The notes under the pieces: generated by a model
Told to the model about the DNA's origin: nothing
What the model saw: only the letters and a program-made list of their open reading frames with translations
The model's database searches: none
Assembly: GCF_047495875.1 (NCBI RefSeq)
Contig: NC_092497.1
Location: 3,109,437 to 3,173,436, forward strand
Direction of reading: 5' to 3'
DNA length: 64,000 bases
From: Pithys albifrons albifrons
Lineage: Eukaryota; Chordata; Aves; Passeriformes; Thamnophilidae
Translations under genes and position numbers: made by a program
Shown here: positions 32,822 through 52,125 of the stretch, one piece after another
Position numbering within the stretch: position 1 is the first letter of the stretch
Layout: every line of letters starts with the position of its first letter

Positions 32822-33261
32822 GGTTTCCATGCTAAAAGGCTCATCTATTCTGTTCTGAACAAATGCCTTCTGGCTGGCTGGTCATGTATGTAGAACCACA
32901 GTGCTGAGCTCCCCATAACACACTCGTAGAGGAGCTCCAGAAATCAGGAGGCATCTCAGTGTTGGGTGAGCAAACTCCCCTGACACAGAGCAGGAGGGTA
33001 ACAGAGCTGAGAGATGTTCTCAGGGTGTTCATCCTTTGTTCTAGGCAGCTTAGGCTAGAGGAGGGCAGTGCAGCTGGGGAGGCAGCTTATGCTGTGTTGT
33101 CATGGGGGTAACTCATTGGACCTCACAGGAATCTCCTTAACTGCCCATTGCTCTGACAGTATTTCTTGGAATTGCTGTCTGACCCATCCTGGTTCCTGAC
33201 CTTTGGAAAACTGATCCTTGAATCTCAGGACAACTGCAGGCATAGCTGTTAAAGTAGTAAC

Positions 33262-33735
33262 AACAGCTAGAGATTTAAATACTAGAGTACTGGAGTGGTT
33301 TGGGCCCTGTCCAGCCTGGCCTTGGACACTTCAGGGATGGGGCAGTCTGGGCTCTGGGCAACCTCTGCCAGGGCCTTCCCACCCTCAGAGGGAAGAATTT
33401 CTTTCCAATATCCCATCTAACCTTGCCCTCTGGCAGTGGGAAGCCATTCCCCCTTGTTCTGTCACTACAGGGCCCTTGTAAATAGTCTCTCGCTCTCTCT
33501 CTCGCTCTCTCTCTCGCTCTCGCTCTCTCTCGCTCTCTCTCGCTCTCTCTCGCTCTCTCTCGCTCTCTCTCGCTCTCTCTCTCGTCCCCTTCAGCCACTG
33601 GAAGGCCACAACTGGGCCACCCTGGAGCCTTTTCCAGGCTGAACAATCCCAAATCGCAGCCCCACAGCAGAGATGCTCCATCCTTCTAACTTGGTGCCTC
33701 CTCTGGACTCACTCCAGTGCCTCCATGTCCTTCCT
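33262..33735 (-). mobile_element. CR1 LINE fragment carrying an internal microsatellite
   Basis: Minus-oriented CR1 tail. The plus strand shows CCTGTCCAGCCTGGCCTTGG, then CTGGGCAACCTCTGCCAGGG, then CTCTGGCAGTGGGAAGCCATT and, after the CT-rich tract, AGCCACTGGAAGGCCACAAC and the end of the element. The CTCTCG tract at 33485-33583 sits inside it, replacing or expanding part of the consensus. Confidence 0.85.
33485..33583. repeat. (CTCTCG)n / (CT)n microsatellite
   Basis: About 100 bases of CTCTCG, CTCTCTCG and CTCG units inside a CR1 copy. The regular C-G step every 6-10 bases makes it richer in CpG than an ordinary CT repeat. Confidence 0.95.
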
Positions 33736-34289
33736 GTGCTGGCACCCCAGGGCTCTCTGCCTGCTGCCATTACATAAACGTCTGTCTATCTAGGGTTTTG
33801 TACCGGCACCCAACACTGGGGCCTTTGAGAGTTTAATGAAAAGGACCTCCACACATTAAAAAGAGATGAAGGTTCTTGCCAAAGCCTGGGATTAAATCAG
33901 AGTCCATTTGGTTTCTCTTCTCACTGACATCATTATGAATCAGGGGAACACTCCATTCAAGTGAGTTGTGTTACAGCATTGTAAAGCCAGAGTGAGTTCA
34001 GAATCAAGACCCTTTTTAACACCAGTCTTCATTTTCTCTGGCAGCTTTTTCCCACTCTACAATTCACCCACTGAAAATAGCAGCCTTCAGTGTAATGTAG
34101 CTCCTTCTAAAGGACATGCACTGGGTTTCAGAGGCAGGAACCTTTCAGAAGCCCTCCTCAGGTGGGATGGGAGAGGGAAGGAAAATTACCAAAAGAATCA
34201 AAAAAAGGAGACAGTTGAGTACCATTTGAAAGTGGCAGAAAGTCAAAAGAGTGGTCTCAAAAAGAAGAGTGGGGCTTCAGATACTGTAT

Positions 34290-34550
34290 GACCTTGGGCT
34301 AACTGCAGGAGGAGAGGTAGCAGCCCATCTCTATTCTTTACTATGAATGTGGCGAGACACTGGAACACATTAACCAGAGAAGTTCTAGATGTCCAATCCC
34401 TGGAAGTGTTCAAGGCCAGGCTGAACAAGGGTTTGAGCAACCTGGTCTTGTGGAAGGTGACCCTGCCAATGGCAGAGGAGTTGGAACGAAATGCTCTTGA
34501 AAGTCCCTTCCCACCCAAGCCATTCCATGATTCTGTGATTCTATGATCTC
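34290..34550 (+). mobile_element. CR1 LINE 3' fragment
   Basis: Plus-oriented CR1 tail: GAGACACTGGAACACATTAA, then CCCTGGAAGTGTTCAAGGCC, then AGCAACCTGGTCTTGTGGAA and a terminal ATTCTGTGATTCTATGAT. Confidence 0.9.
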
Positions 34551-37500
34551 TTGATGGAGCTGCAGCCTGAGTCTTGCACCCCTCTCCACACCCCTAGGAA
34601 GACTCAGAAAAGCAAGGCAGATGCACAGGGAGAGGCACCATTCACACCACCAGATTTTCCAAGCCTTCTCTCCAAAGGGCTGTATTCACAGTCAGCTGGG
34701 AATTCTCACTTGCTCCTCCATGAAAGCAGGTAAGAGCAGAGAGCAGAGGAACCTTCATTTTCCAGTGTCCCCAGGGATGAAAATAATCCTGCCATGAGAT
34801 TCAATGTCCAGGCATGGCATCAATGGGCTTGAAAGAGCAGTTTGACACTATTTGTTTAAGAAGCTGGGTGGTTCCCACCACATAGCCAGGGAAGGAAGAA
34901 GGAAGACCTTGATGAAAACCCAACAGGTCTTAAATTCATTTCCCACAAATGTGAAGCTACTGTCTTCAGTGTGATCCCACAACACAGTTAACCTTCAACC
35001 GAGAAGTCTTTGTTGGTGGTATAATCCCAAGGTTTCCTGCATCATCAGTGAATAAAAATAAATACATTTAAGAGGCAATTTAGGTCTTAGGTGGGAAAAA
35101 GGGCTGTTCCAGAGGGAGAGGAAGAAGCCCATCCAAGAAGAACAAGTCATTTGGGAAATCAAATGGAATATATAAGACCTGTCCATTAAAATGTATCTGT
35201 GTCTGCAGATGTTGAAAAGTCCCTTCCAGAAGGGTCATACTGTCATTTTGCATAACGTCATAACTGGGATCCTGTGCCATTTCCATTTTAAAGTTGAAAA
35301 ACCACCTGATTTTCAGGATTCTCTGTAGAATGTCTCCTGTCTGCTCTTGGGACATTATTAAACCAGGTCAGATCTGGTTTTTTGAATAAGACAGATTTCT
35401 GGGAGATTTTTCAGTGTGAGGGATGTACATCTACCTACAGCAGCAGTGCTGGCTCATGGAGTCTTGAATTACTGATTAAACTGCAGTGTGGTTGCCCAAG
35501 TGGCAGCTTGCACCAGGGTATTTGGGAGTATTCTCCAAGTGTAACACAGTGGAGTAGGGCACTCCCCTACTTCATCTATGAGCTCTGGAGCAGCACGGAA
35601 CATATTTAATTTGGTTTGTAGCAAATGGAAGCACTGGGACTTACTTGTGCTTCAATGTTACTCCCAGGCTGGGCACAGGTGATGGGATCTGCTGTGCATC
35701 AGCATCCCTGTGATAAGGATGTTAGTGCCAACCTCCCTTGTAGAGCCACATGAAAAACCATGAGATCCAGTGTGAAAAAGAGGGGATGTGGAAAAAAATC
35801 TTTGCAATGGTTAGAATTATTTATTACTGTTATCTACAAAGGTAAATTAAGGCAACTGTGTAAAATGAACAAATTTCATTAAATAGGTCTGTAAAGCCCC
35901 TATGCAAGCACTGTCATGCCTCTCTTTTGTGATAAATTATTTTGTTAGTTAGGGGACTTATCAAAGTGTTCTCATAACCACAGTAATATCAAAGTCAGTG
36001 TTAGTAATAATATCAATGATAATAAAGATAATGATAATAATAGTAGCAATAATAATATCTCAATTGCACCTCAAATTAAGAAAATTCATACCAAACAATC
36101 AGCCAAATTATCAGCAAATCATTTTCACTGATACCCTGCATGGAAAGTTGCTGGCTAAAATCTTAGTGGAATTAAAACCTGGTGCTACCTTGAGTCACTA
36201 TGGGACATCAACATCTCGTCCTTCATGATTAAAGACATAGAAGAGAGAAGCTATTCTTGGCATCACCCACAGCCTGTGTGGAAGCACTTGGACACACTAA
36301 AAAGGCAGTGCAGGGCTGACATATGTTGTAAATTCATCAGGCAGAGGAGGAAACTGAGGCAGAGCTGAGTTACGCATTGCTGTCACTGCAAATCCACAGC
36401 ACTCAGACCTGCATGTTCCCCAGCACCAGCCCTTACAGCATGAACATCACTCCTTGGCACAGCAGCATTTCCAAGTAAAAGCAAGAGACCAAAAGCCAAA
36501 GACAGCCTTTCAGGTATTCCATTTCATCTGTAAAGGCAAGCGTAGGAAGATTGAAATGATTTTTTTTCTTCTTGCCCATTCAATTAAAATATATTTGTCT
36601 ATGTTTCAGTATTTCACCACATATTTATATGAAATCCCTCTGCCTTTTTTTTTTCTTGGCCTCTCACAGGCTTTCACTCATGCTCCAAGAAACTTGCCCA
36701 CAATACACCATCCTCATCTGTGCAACCCAGAACCAGTTCTTACACCTCACTCAGGCAGCATCCAAGAGCATCTTGGTTGTCTCCAAGAGGAGCAGATGCT
36801 TCTACTTAAATAACCCACAGTTAATCCCTAATCTTCTCAATGAGCTCAGGAGCGTTGGAAAGCATTTGCCACTCAGATCAAAAATGAAGCCAGTTACAGT
36901 CATGCCACTGCCTTTTTTCCCCTTTGGGAAGGTGGAGTTGAGTCACAGCACTCGGTTCCTCTGACTGGCTCTCGGTATGGCAGTGTCCAGCGATAAACTC
37001 AGCCCGTGGGCAATTTACTGAGGAATTACATGGTGTGGTATATAAGTCCTTCCACCAGTATTCGAGCCCCAGGAACTGATGAGGTTCAGTGCAGAGAATT
37101 CAGATTTGGTTTCTTTTTAATAACACTTACTGAACATGAACAGCTTTAATAATCCCCAGCAGTCATTAAAAGCTTTTCATCTTCAAAGTGCTCTACATAT
37201 GCTAATTAATGCTCACAACCGTCCTATGATGGTATTATCCCCATGTGTCAGCAAGGGAAATGGAAGCAATGAAGTTAAGTAATTTGCCTGAGGTCAGAGG
37301 GAGCTGATGATGAAGCCACAAGCAGAACCCTCTTCCTTTCTCTGCTCCACCACCCATCTTCCTCCCACAGCACTGTCATCTGGTGCTCACAGCCCTGGTG
37401 CTGTTCTGTCTTGTGTGAGCACAGGACAGGTATCAAGAAAATGGTGAAAAATGACATTTTGCCTTGCTTGCCCACAGCCTCTGGCTATGCCACCAAGCCT

Positions 37501-37804
37501 ACATGTGTGCCAGTCTTTGTGCCAAATAGATATTTCACAAAATGAAGCAGCATAGGCCAATTTTCAGGACAAGGTTCCTGCTGCAGCTCCCTATAGCAGC
37601 ATGAGTCCAGGCCAACCCTTCCTGTCCTCTTTACCCAGCAGCCCCAAAGTCAGGCATCCCACAGCTCAACCCACCACCTAATGACCCACAGTTGTTTCTT
37701 TCTAACCACTCCATGGGCATTTTGGCTACATCAGTTCTAGTAATTAAACCCACCATTTGAGATCAAGTGTGGCTGTACTTTTGCTCCAAGTCTTAACTCT
37801 TAAG
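34551..37804. other. Intergenic, no gene recognised
   Basis: Single-copy-looking DNA between ATP5F1A and the ESF1 remnant. It includes an AT-rich AATAAT-type patch at 35995-36060. PSTPIP2, the gene that follows ATP5F1A in human, would be expected here on the plus strand, but no exon of it is recognisable. No further ESF1 exon was recognised either. Confidence 0.5.
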
Positions 37805-38165
37805 TCATAGAACCATAGAATCCTAAAATGATTTAGTTTGGAACAGACTTAAAGATCCTTTAGTCAAATCCTTGCCATGGGCAGGGATACCTTCCATTAG
37901 ACCAGGTTGGTCCCAGCCCTGTCCAACCTGGCCTTGGACACTTCCAGGGATGGGGCAGCCACAGCTTCTCTGGGCAACCTGTGCCAGGACCTTATCATCC
38001 TCACAGACAAGAATTTCTTCATAACACCTAATCTAAGTCTCTCCTCTTGTATTTTAAAATCATTTCCCTTTGTCCTATCACTACCTGCCCATCTGAGCCT
38101 TTATCTAGCCTGCAAGCAGTGTGTTTGGAAAGGGTGCCCAACCCACACATTTGAAATTCATTAAG
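37805..38165 (-). mobile_element. CR1 LINE 3' fragment
   Basis: Minus-oriented CR1: 3' end at AGTCATAGAACCATAGAATC, then GGACACTTCCAGGGATGGGG and CTTTGTCCTATCACTACCTG on the plus strand. It lies about 600 bases beyond the last recognisable ESF1 exon, near where the ESF1 sequence is cut off. Confidence 0.9.
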
Positions 38166-38742
38166 TACAGACTTGCCTGGCAGCCTCACAAAAGAGCTTA
38201 GAGAATCACCATAAATACAATAGTGAAATGTTTAAATCCTTGAAATGGATTAGTCCTTTCATACAGAGAAAGCTATTTTTCTAACAGAGTCTGACAACAT
38301 ACACTACAGAAATGAAAGAATCAAATTCACCAGATCACACAATCATCATAACATAAAGAAAAATTGTAAATACTGGCAAACAGACCATGACAAGTTACTC
38401 CTATAACATGCAGATGCAGGAAAAGTTACTATGTTTTTTATAAATCCTACCACTTTACTTACCAAAAGGTTGAAGATGCAACCAGAACATTTTTTCTGGC
38501 TGTCTGAAAATAATCTCTTCATGCAGAGAACCTCTCAAACTTCCCATATTCCAATAAAAAATGGCTAAAAAGGAGAATAAAGAACCAAAGGGAAACCTAA
38601 CAACTCACCACATGCCCAATTTATCTTCATATCTCACTTTGGTTACAGAATAAAGTCCATGTAATTTACTCAGAATTATTGAAAACTGCCTTTAATTCTC
38701 CCTCCCCAGCTCAACACATGAAAACATCACCAGTGCAGTTAC

Positions 38743-41700
38743 CCCAGGTCTAGGAAAGAACAGCTACTTTCAAATTCCAGTCCATCACATTCCTCAAATT
38801 TTATTGGCTGTCTCAAGAGAATCACATTCTACAACTGCATAGAAGTATTTCAGGCGCTTAAACTGATATTCCTGCAGTTTTTCCCTATAAATCCTGCAAA
38901 AGGGAGGAAAACAGCACAGTCAGGTCAGCTGGCTTTTACAATTTTTCATTTGCAAACTATTTAATTAAACTCATTAAAACCAGGTACCAATCAAACACTC
39001 TCTCAATCTTATGAGATTAACTGTTGAGCAGCATGAGGTTCCACCGATGTCTATAATATAAAATATTCAGTTTTATTAAGTGTGCAATTTATATATGACT
39101 CTGCTTCAGGATGCACCTCGATGCACACAGGGAAGGTGACTGCAGACTGTGCTCTAAGTCCATCACACACTCCCCTGGTGCACATTTCTTCAAAGGGATC
39201 TGCCTTCTATTTTAAAAGCAACCAGATTTTCTAAATGCAGGGCAGTCCAGCAGGATGTCCTGGACAAATATGGCCTCCTCAGTCAGGCTGCCAAAAACCT
39301 GGAAATTCAGGAAAAATATAAAAGCAAAACCTGTAACAAAAGCTGGGGAGAAAAAAAAAGTGACATGAGACATGCCTGGAGAATGGTAGGACTGAGGAGC
39401 TCAGCCTGGTAAGCCAGGACTGCTGCTCAGAGCACTCAGGAAACCTCAGTCTGGGAATTCTTGGCCTAAATTAAGGTCCCTGTGGATTCACAGATCAGAA
39501 TTTTGACAGTGAGCACCAAAGGGAGTTTACTGCATCAATTTGCAGAGCAGAAATGCTGTGCTAAGCTCACATTCATTCCACTGATTATTCCAATGAGCTG
39601 CATTATAAGAATTTTGAGTTTGCTTATGAACAAGCAAACCTCCTCAAGTTTCATCATTAAGCATTTATCAAAGGCACTGAAAATGTACCAGGGCCAGTTG
39701 TAAAACATCACTGGAAAAACCTAAAAAATTAAGGTGTCCACAGGAGATTTCCACATACAAGCTTCTGGAAACAGGAGTAATTGGGATTTTCCCTGAGAAT
39801 TAAACATGTTGTATCTTTCTGTGGTATTCTCTGAAAGCTCAAACAGTTCCACAGGTCCTTTTTGTTCTTCCTCTTTCAATCTCTCTTTTCCAAACTCTGA
39901 AGAATAAATCTACAAATACAACAACACAAAACTGGATTTTTAACTGTAGTGCTGTAATGTACACCAACTAGGAAAAAATATCTCACCAGGCTTGTAGACT
40001 TTGTTTTTTATTTAAAATCAGTTAAGGAATTAATACCATAAGCTTTAACACCATCCTAATTTTAATGTTTGGAAGAGACAGTAGAATAACCAAACTGCCC
40101 ACTAAAATTATTTTGAGACAGATGAAGAACAACAGGAACCCTGACTTTGTTCATTCCACCGTGGCCCTTTTCAGAAAGGGGTATCTTGACCAACGTTTCT
40201 CAGAAAGCTGAAGGCAGACACTAATTATGGAAAAGTGTAACTTAATTGACTGGAAAACAACCAGATTATTAATAACTTAAAAGTGGTGAAAAACAGTAAG
40301 TGTTGTGCAGTGGTTAAGAGGGGTTGGAATACATTTAGAAACAGCCAGATTTAAGGTGGGGTTACCTACCATAAGGACCACTGAAAATTAAACTAAAAAA
40401 GGAAATGTAACCTCCCCCTCCCAGACTTTGAGAACTTCACTATTAGTCTCAGAAAAATAGCACTTAGAACCAAACTTATAAACATGAGAATGCTTTGGCC
40501 TTGAACTCTACCAAATACATACCCATTACTGAAAAGCAGCACATTTAATTCTAACACAGCAAGTTAAATTGCAACACAGTTTCTCATTTAACACGTTCAT
40601 CTCTCTTTTGGTTCTCCATAGAACTGTCTGGCGTTGTTCTTCTTTTGGATCTTTCTTTTTTTTTTAAACAGTAAAAGTCTTTTTGAAACCATGCCTTACC
40701 TTAACAGAAAATACTGTTCCTCCTTTGGGTGTGAAGGAACTAAATAGAGCCAGCAAATCCTTTGCCTTCAGCCTATCCCAGTCCATATTACAAACTGCCA
40801 ATCTACTTGCAATCTGAGAAAAAAAAAGGACATGGGTTTAATTCCTGACTTTTATGGGGAATACACAATTCTATGGCAGAACTCTGTGGTAAAAATCAAA
40901 GTCAGCAATAACCTTTACTGAAAAAAATAAAAGAAGCATTTTCCTCAAGACCTTTTATCACTTAAACTAGCAAAGATCAGAAGCAGCAACTACCAGAGCA
41001 GATGAAAAAGACATAAATAGTGAAGCACCACAAAAGAGACTGCACCAATCACAATTCAGGACTCGAGTGACAATGACATCACTTAGGATTTTGTTATCAT
41101 CTTACCTTGTTAGTCACAACAGCAACCAGCATCAAGGTATTGTGACAGCACTGGAGCACTGTCATTATTTATACACTAATTGTAAAGTCGTTCTTCACTG
41201 TCTAATAAAGTCATAATTTCTTACAGTGTGAGTTAAATAACTAGACTTTTAAAAAGTGAAAAAAATCAGCAGTGAACAAAAGCAGTATTATTTAAATTCT
41301 GGAATTTATGAAAAGCTCGATTTTGTTTGTTTTTTCCACTTGCAGACAGCTTATCTACAGGTAAGTGTGCTTAGAGGGAAAGGGAGACACCAGTGAAAAC
41401 TCAAACTCAGACACTTTCATCACCACTTGCATTTCATAAGTAAAAGGCTGAAAAACCTTTACAAAAAATACTTCCCCAAACTGTTTCACTGACAAAGGGC
41501 TATGATGAACTCATAACATTTCTGAGTTTGTAATGTAGCAACTTCCCATGTGCAAAGTGCTGTTACCTCCTCTCCACGAGGGGCATCCTTGTCCAGCTCA
41601 CACCAGGAATGTTCGATCTCAGGCTCCTTTGGAAACAGGTCGTTTAAATCCTCATCATCCTCTGAGCTGGTCTCAATGTTCCCTATGCCTCTGGCTAGAT

Positions 41701-43345
41701 CAGGCCCACTATCACTGTCTTCATCATCTTCTGAATCACTGTCGTCTTCGTCTGTTTCTCCATCATCTTCTGGCTTCTCTTCCTCGCCTGTTTCCTCATC
41801 TTCTGCTTCTCTTCTCCCGATTCTGCACCCTCTACTTGCAGAAGTTTCTTCCTCTAATTGGCTTTTATTTTTTACACTTTGATCACAGGTGTCTGTGCAC
41901 AGAGAAATAAACATTAGATACCTATATTTATGGTGGAATTGCACATGATCCTTTACAAGAAGGAAAACTTTGGCTTTTCTTCATTTATATTTACAAGACC
42001 CCTGAAAGGTGCAATGATGCAAGAACAAATAACACCAGGGAAGTGCAAATAACATAAAACGTCAGTATTGGTTCTTCAGCTTGTCTAGTCTGGTCTAATC
42101 TAATGCAAATGCTTTTTAGACCCAGAATGGTATTATCAATCCTAACCTAATGAAATATTCTCATATTCTAATTATATGTATAAAATTAACATGCAAAAAC
42201 CAGATTTCAGTAATGTAGGCTGCAAACATGTATAAGCAACCTAAAGGGAGTTTTTCTTCAAGTCATCTCTTCTCTCTGATCCCCTCTCTAATATCAATGG
42301 CTCAATCCTGGCACCTTTACGCTTTCAGTCAACACACTGATGTGCTGAGGCCTTCATGGTATCACGCCACACATTTGCTGTTTGGTTTGATACATACAAT
42401 AGTTTATATGCTATTAAATATCTTACTTTTCCAACCAACAATTTCACCTTCAGCAATTAAAAGGACAGGGATGTTCACAATCTCACTGAAAAATGAGCAA
42501 TGATTCTATACAGAGCTGACCAACTCCAATCCTTCAGCAACACTGAACCTGAGTCAGGCAGCTTTTTTATAACTGATCTTGCAGATAATCTTCCATGGAG
42601 AGCACCAACATCCAGGTAAACACAGATGAATGCTACTTGTTATCTGAACAACAAACCTGAGTCTTTTATTTTCCCTCCTAGGGAAAGGTCCCTCCTGGGA
42701 GCTTTAGTTGATTCAATACCACTTGGTTGTGAAGACTTCTGCTTGTTTTGATTTGAAGTCAGTCTTCCTCCTGATGCATCTCCTTGCTTGTTTCCCCCTT
42801 CCGGTAAAAGGCCCTTGTTTCCCTGACAGGGATCAACTTCCCCTGCAGTTTTCTTTGAGTCCTCTTTCAAGCTGAATTTAGATTTGCTTTTTTTCCCTTC
42901 CTTTTTAAGGTCACTTAGTTCTGTCTCCGCTTCACATGTTTGCTCCACTCCTTTTTTGTTTATTTTCTTCTCCTCCCCTGGGAGATCACCAGCAGGTACC
43001 TCTGCAGAATCTGCTTCTCCTTTACCTATTTTTTCTTTTTTTTCTTTTTCTGCTTTTCAGCGTGTTCTTCTCTTTCTGAAGGATCAGAGTCAGATTCTGA
43101 CAGGGCATAAAACTTGAGGTTCTCTGTGGTGGAAAAGTTAACAGGGCAGCCTCTTTTATCCACAGTGTATTTCATCTTAAACTTCTTGTCATGGAACATG
43201 GCTCGGAATTGCTTGTCAATCTTGATTTCTCCTCTTTCTCAGGCATCTCCCAAAACCTGGGATCCCTCGCGACGTGGCTGAACTGCCCATCACTCTGGAT
43301 TTCCTCTTGGGATGACATTTTTGATCTTGTTGAAGACTTGGCCAT
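38743..43345 (-). pseudogene. ESF1: ESF1 (nucleolar pre-rRNA processing) remnant, frameshifted and truncated
   Basis: ESF1 is a nucleolar protein needed for 18S rRNA maturation. Recognisable exons on the minus strand are 43345-42657 (start ATG at 43318; ARDPRFWEMPEK block), 41892-41567 (acidic stretch, SGPDLARG and NIETSSEDDEDL blocks), 40813-40700 (SRLAVCNMDWDRL), about 39908-39800 (IYSSEFGKERLKEE) and 38893-38743 ([18 protein letters not shown]). There are three lesions. A one-base loss near 43224-43231 leads to a stop at codon 49 (43172-43174). A second shift or stop lies in an A-tract at 43026-43050. A two-base loss near 38794 follows the ETANKI block. The exon near 39800 lacks a convincing donor. 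The C-terminal half (from about the FIPDD region of human ESF1) is absent. It is a genomic copy with introns, not a retrocopy. A noncoding exon 1 probably ends at 44949. Confidence 0.88.
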
Positions 43346-43499
43346 CTAGAATATGGGAAAAAATCCAAATATTTCTGATTAAGAAAACCTTAATTAACAT
43401 AGATTTAGATAAGTAACTGAAAAAAACCCTAAAGGATTAAGTAAAGTTGGATTTTTAACCTATACCTAAAAAGTTCTTTCCAAAGGCACAAATGCAATT

Positions 43500-43880
43500 T
43501 CATGGCATCACAGACCACCAGGTTGGAAGGACCCTTAAGGATCATTTGGTCCAACCTTTCTTGGCAAAAGCTCAGCCTAGACAAGATGTTCCAGCAAAAT
43601 CTCACAATGGTCCATTGCTGGGGAATCCACCACTCCCCTGAGGAGATTATTCCAAAGCTGGTTGCCCTCATTGAGGAAAATTTTTTGCATTGTATCTAAT
43701 CAGAATCTCCCCAGGAGTAACTTGTACTCATTACCCCTTGTCTTTTGCATGTGGCTCCCTATAAAAAGGGAGTCTCCACCTTCTTTAAATTTAAATACTG
43801 AACAATGGGATAAGGTCTCCCCTGAACCTTTTTTTCTCCAGGCTGAACAAACCCAGCTCTCTCAGCCTTTCCTCACACAG
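43500..43880 (-). mobile_element. CR1 LINE fragment in ESF1 intron 1
   Basis: Minus-oriented CR1: the plus strand reads CATGGCATCACAGACCACCA, GGTTGGAAGGACCCTTAAGG, later GGGGAATCCACCACTCCCCT and TTCTCCAGGCTGAACAAACC. It is the first of three CR1 copies that fill the first ESF1 intron. Confidence 0.88.
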
Positions 43881-43884
43881 CAAT

Positions 43885-44261
43885 CTCTGCTGTGGGGAAG
43901 GGCTGAGAGAACATGAGATTGTTCAGCCTGGAGAAGAGAAAGCTTCAGGTCACCCAATTGTGGCCTTCCAGTGCCTGAAAGGAGCCCACAAGAAAGATGG
44001 AGAGGGACTATTTACAAGGGCCTGGAGTGACAGGACAAGGGGGAAGGGATTCAAACGGACAACGAGGAGGTTTGGATTAGATATTAGGAAGAAATTCTTC
44101 CCTGTGACAGTGGTGAAGCCCTGGCATAGGTTGCCCAGAGAAGCTGAGGCTGCCTCATCCCTGGAAGTGTTCAAGGCCATGCTGGATTGGGCTGTGAGCA
44201 GTCTGGGCTAGTGAGAGGTGTCCCTGCCCATGGCAGGGGGTTGGAACTGGATGAACTGGGT
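43885..44261 (+). mobile_element. CR1 LINE fragment, inverted relative to its left neighbour
   Basis: Plus-oriented CR1: TTGTTCAGCCTGGAGAAGAG, CTGGAGTGACAGGACAAGGG, ATTCTTCCCTGTGACAGTGG and CATCCCTGGAAGTGTTCAAG, ending at GGGGGTTGGAACTGGATGA. Head-to-head with the copy at 43500-43880, it forms an imperfect inverted pair. Confidence 0.88.
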
Positions 44262-44718
44262 CCAGAGAAGAGCAACGAGACTGGAGAAGGGACTGGAGCA
44301 CAAGCCCTATGGGGAGAGGCTGAGGGAGCTGGGGGTGTTTAGCCTGGAGAAGAGGAGGCTCAGAGGTGACCTCAGCACTGTCTAGAACTACCTGAAGGGA
44401 AGTTCTGGCCAGGTGGGGGTTGGTCTCCTCCCAGGCACTCAGCAATAGGACAAGGGGGCACGATGGGCTCAAGCTCTGCCGGGGGAAATTGAAGTTGGAG
44501 ATCAGAAAAAAATTGTTTCCAGAGAGAGTGCTCAGGCATTGGAATGGGCTGCCCAGAGAGGTGGTGGATTCCCCATCCCTGGAGGTTTTGAAACTGAGAT
44601 TGGACATGGCACTGAGTGCCATGATCTGGTAAAGGGACTGGAGTTGGACCAAGGCTTGGACTCGATAATCTCAGAGATCCCTTTCACCCCAATCGATTCT
44701 ATTCTATGATTTTTGAAG
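44262..44718 (+). mobile_element. CR1 LINE 3' fragment, young subfamily
   Basis: Plus-oriented CR1: CTGGGTCCAGAGAAGAGCAA, TGAGGGAGCTGGGGGTGTTT, CATTGGAATGGGCTGCCCAG and GGACTCGATAATCTCAGAGA, ending near ATTCTATTCTATGATTTTTG. It belongs to the same subfamily as the copies at 15974-16678 and 60571-61155, which lie on the other strand. Confidence 0.9.
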
Positions 44719-45037
44719 TCTCTTCCAACCCAAACCATTCTGTGATTCGGCGACAGCGGACACACCACAAAGAGCCCCAGACAGAGCCCTCCGTGCCTTC
44801 CTACCAGACCCACGCACAAACCTTTGCCGAGCTCGGCCCAGCGGTAGCACCGGGTGCGCCGACCCCACTGCAGCTCCCGCTCCCTCCCCGACCCCAGCGG
44901 CAGACATAGTCCCGGTAGGAGCCCCCGAGGAGCCTCCCTCGCACCCACCGTGCTCTGCTGTGCCGTGCCAAGCCGAGCCGCTCCGCTCCCACCACCACGC
45001 CGCCGCCGCCGCCACTCCCGCCTCTTCCGGCGGCGCT

Positions 45038-51889
<6,852 letters not shown>

Positions 51890-52119
51890 TTGTTCACCAG
51901 AGATAATAATTGTCTTGAAACTTCTCTAAAACTGCTCATTGCAGACAGTCTTCACTTGTGCTGCTTTAGTGATGACATTCTGAAATGATAATAATGTACA
52001 CACATAGGCTTTGTACTGCCTATGCCACAGCATCCTCTGTGTAAAGTGGTGTTCATTTTTTGTTTCTAGAGAAATATTTGAGCTGTTTTCTAAGTGAATA
52101 TGTGCTCTGTCAGCTTCTG

Positions 52120-52125
52120 ATTAAA
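52120..52125 (+). terminator. Probable poly(A) signal of NDUFAF5
   Basis: ATTAAA about 230 bases after the NDUFAF5 stop. It is the most plausible proximal signal. The canonical AATAAA is not seen between the stop and this point. Confidence 0.55.

Noticed and set aside
34551..38742. Search for PSTPIP2 exons or the missing C-terminal exons of ESF1
   Set aside because: Nothing recognisable by eye; a protein-to-genome alignment would be the decisive test.
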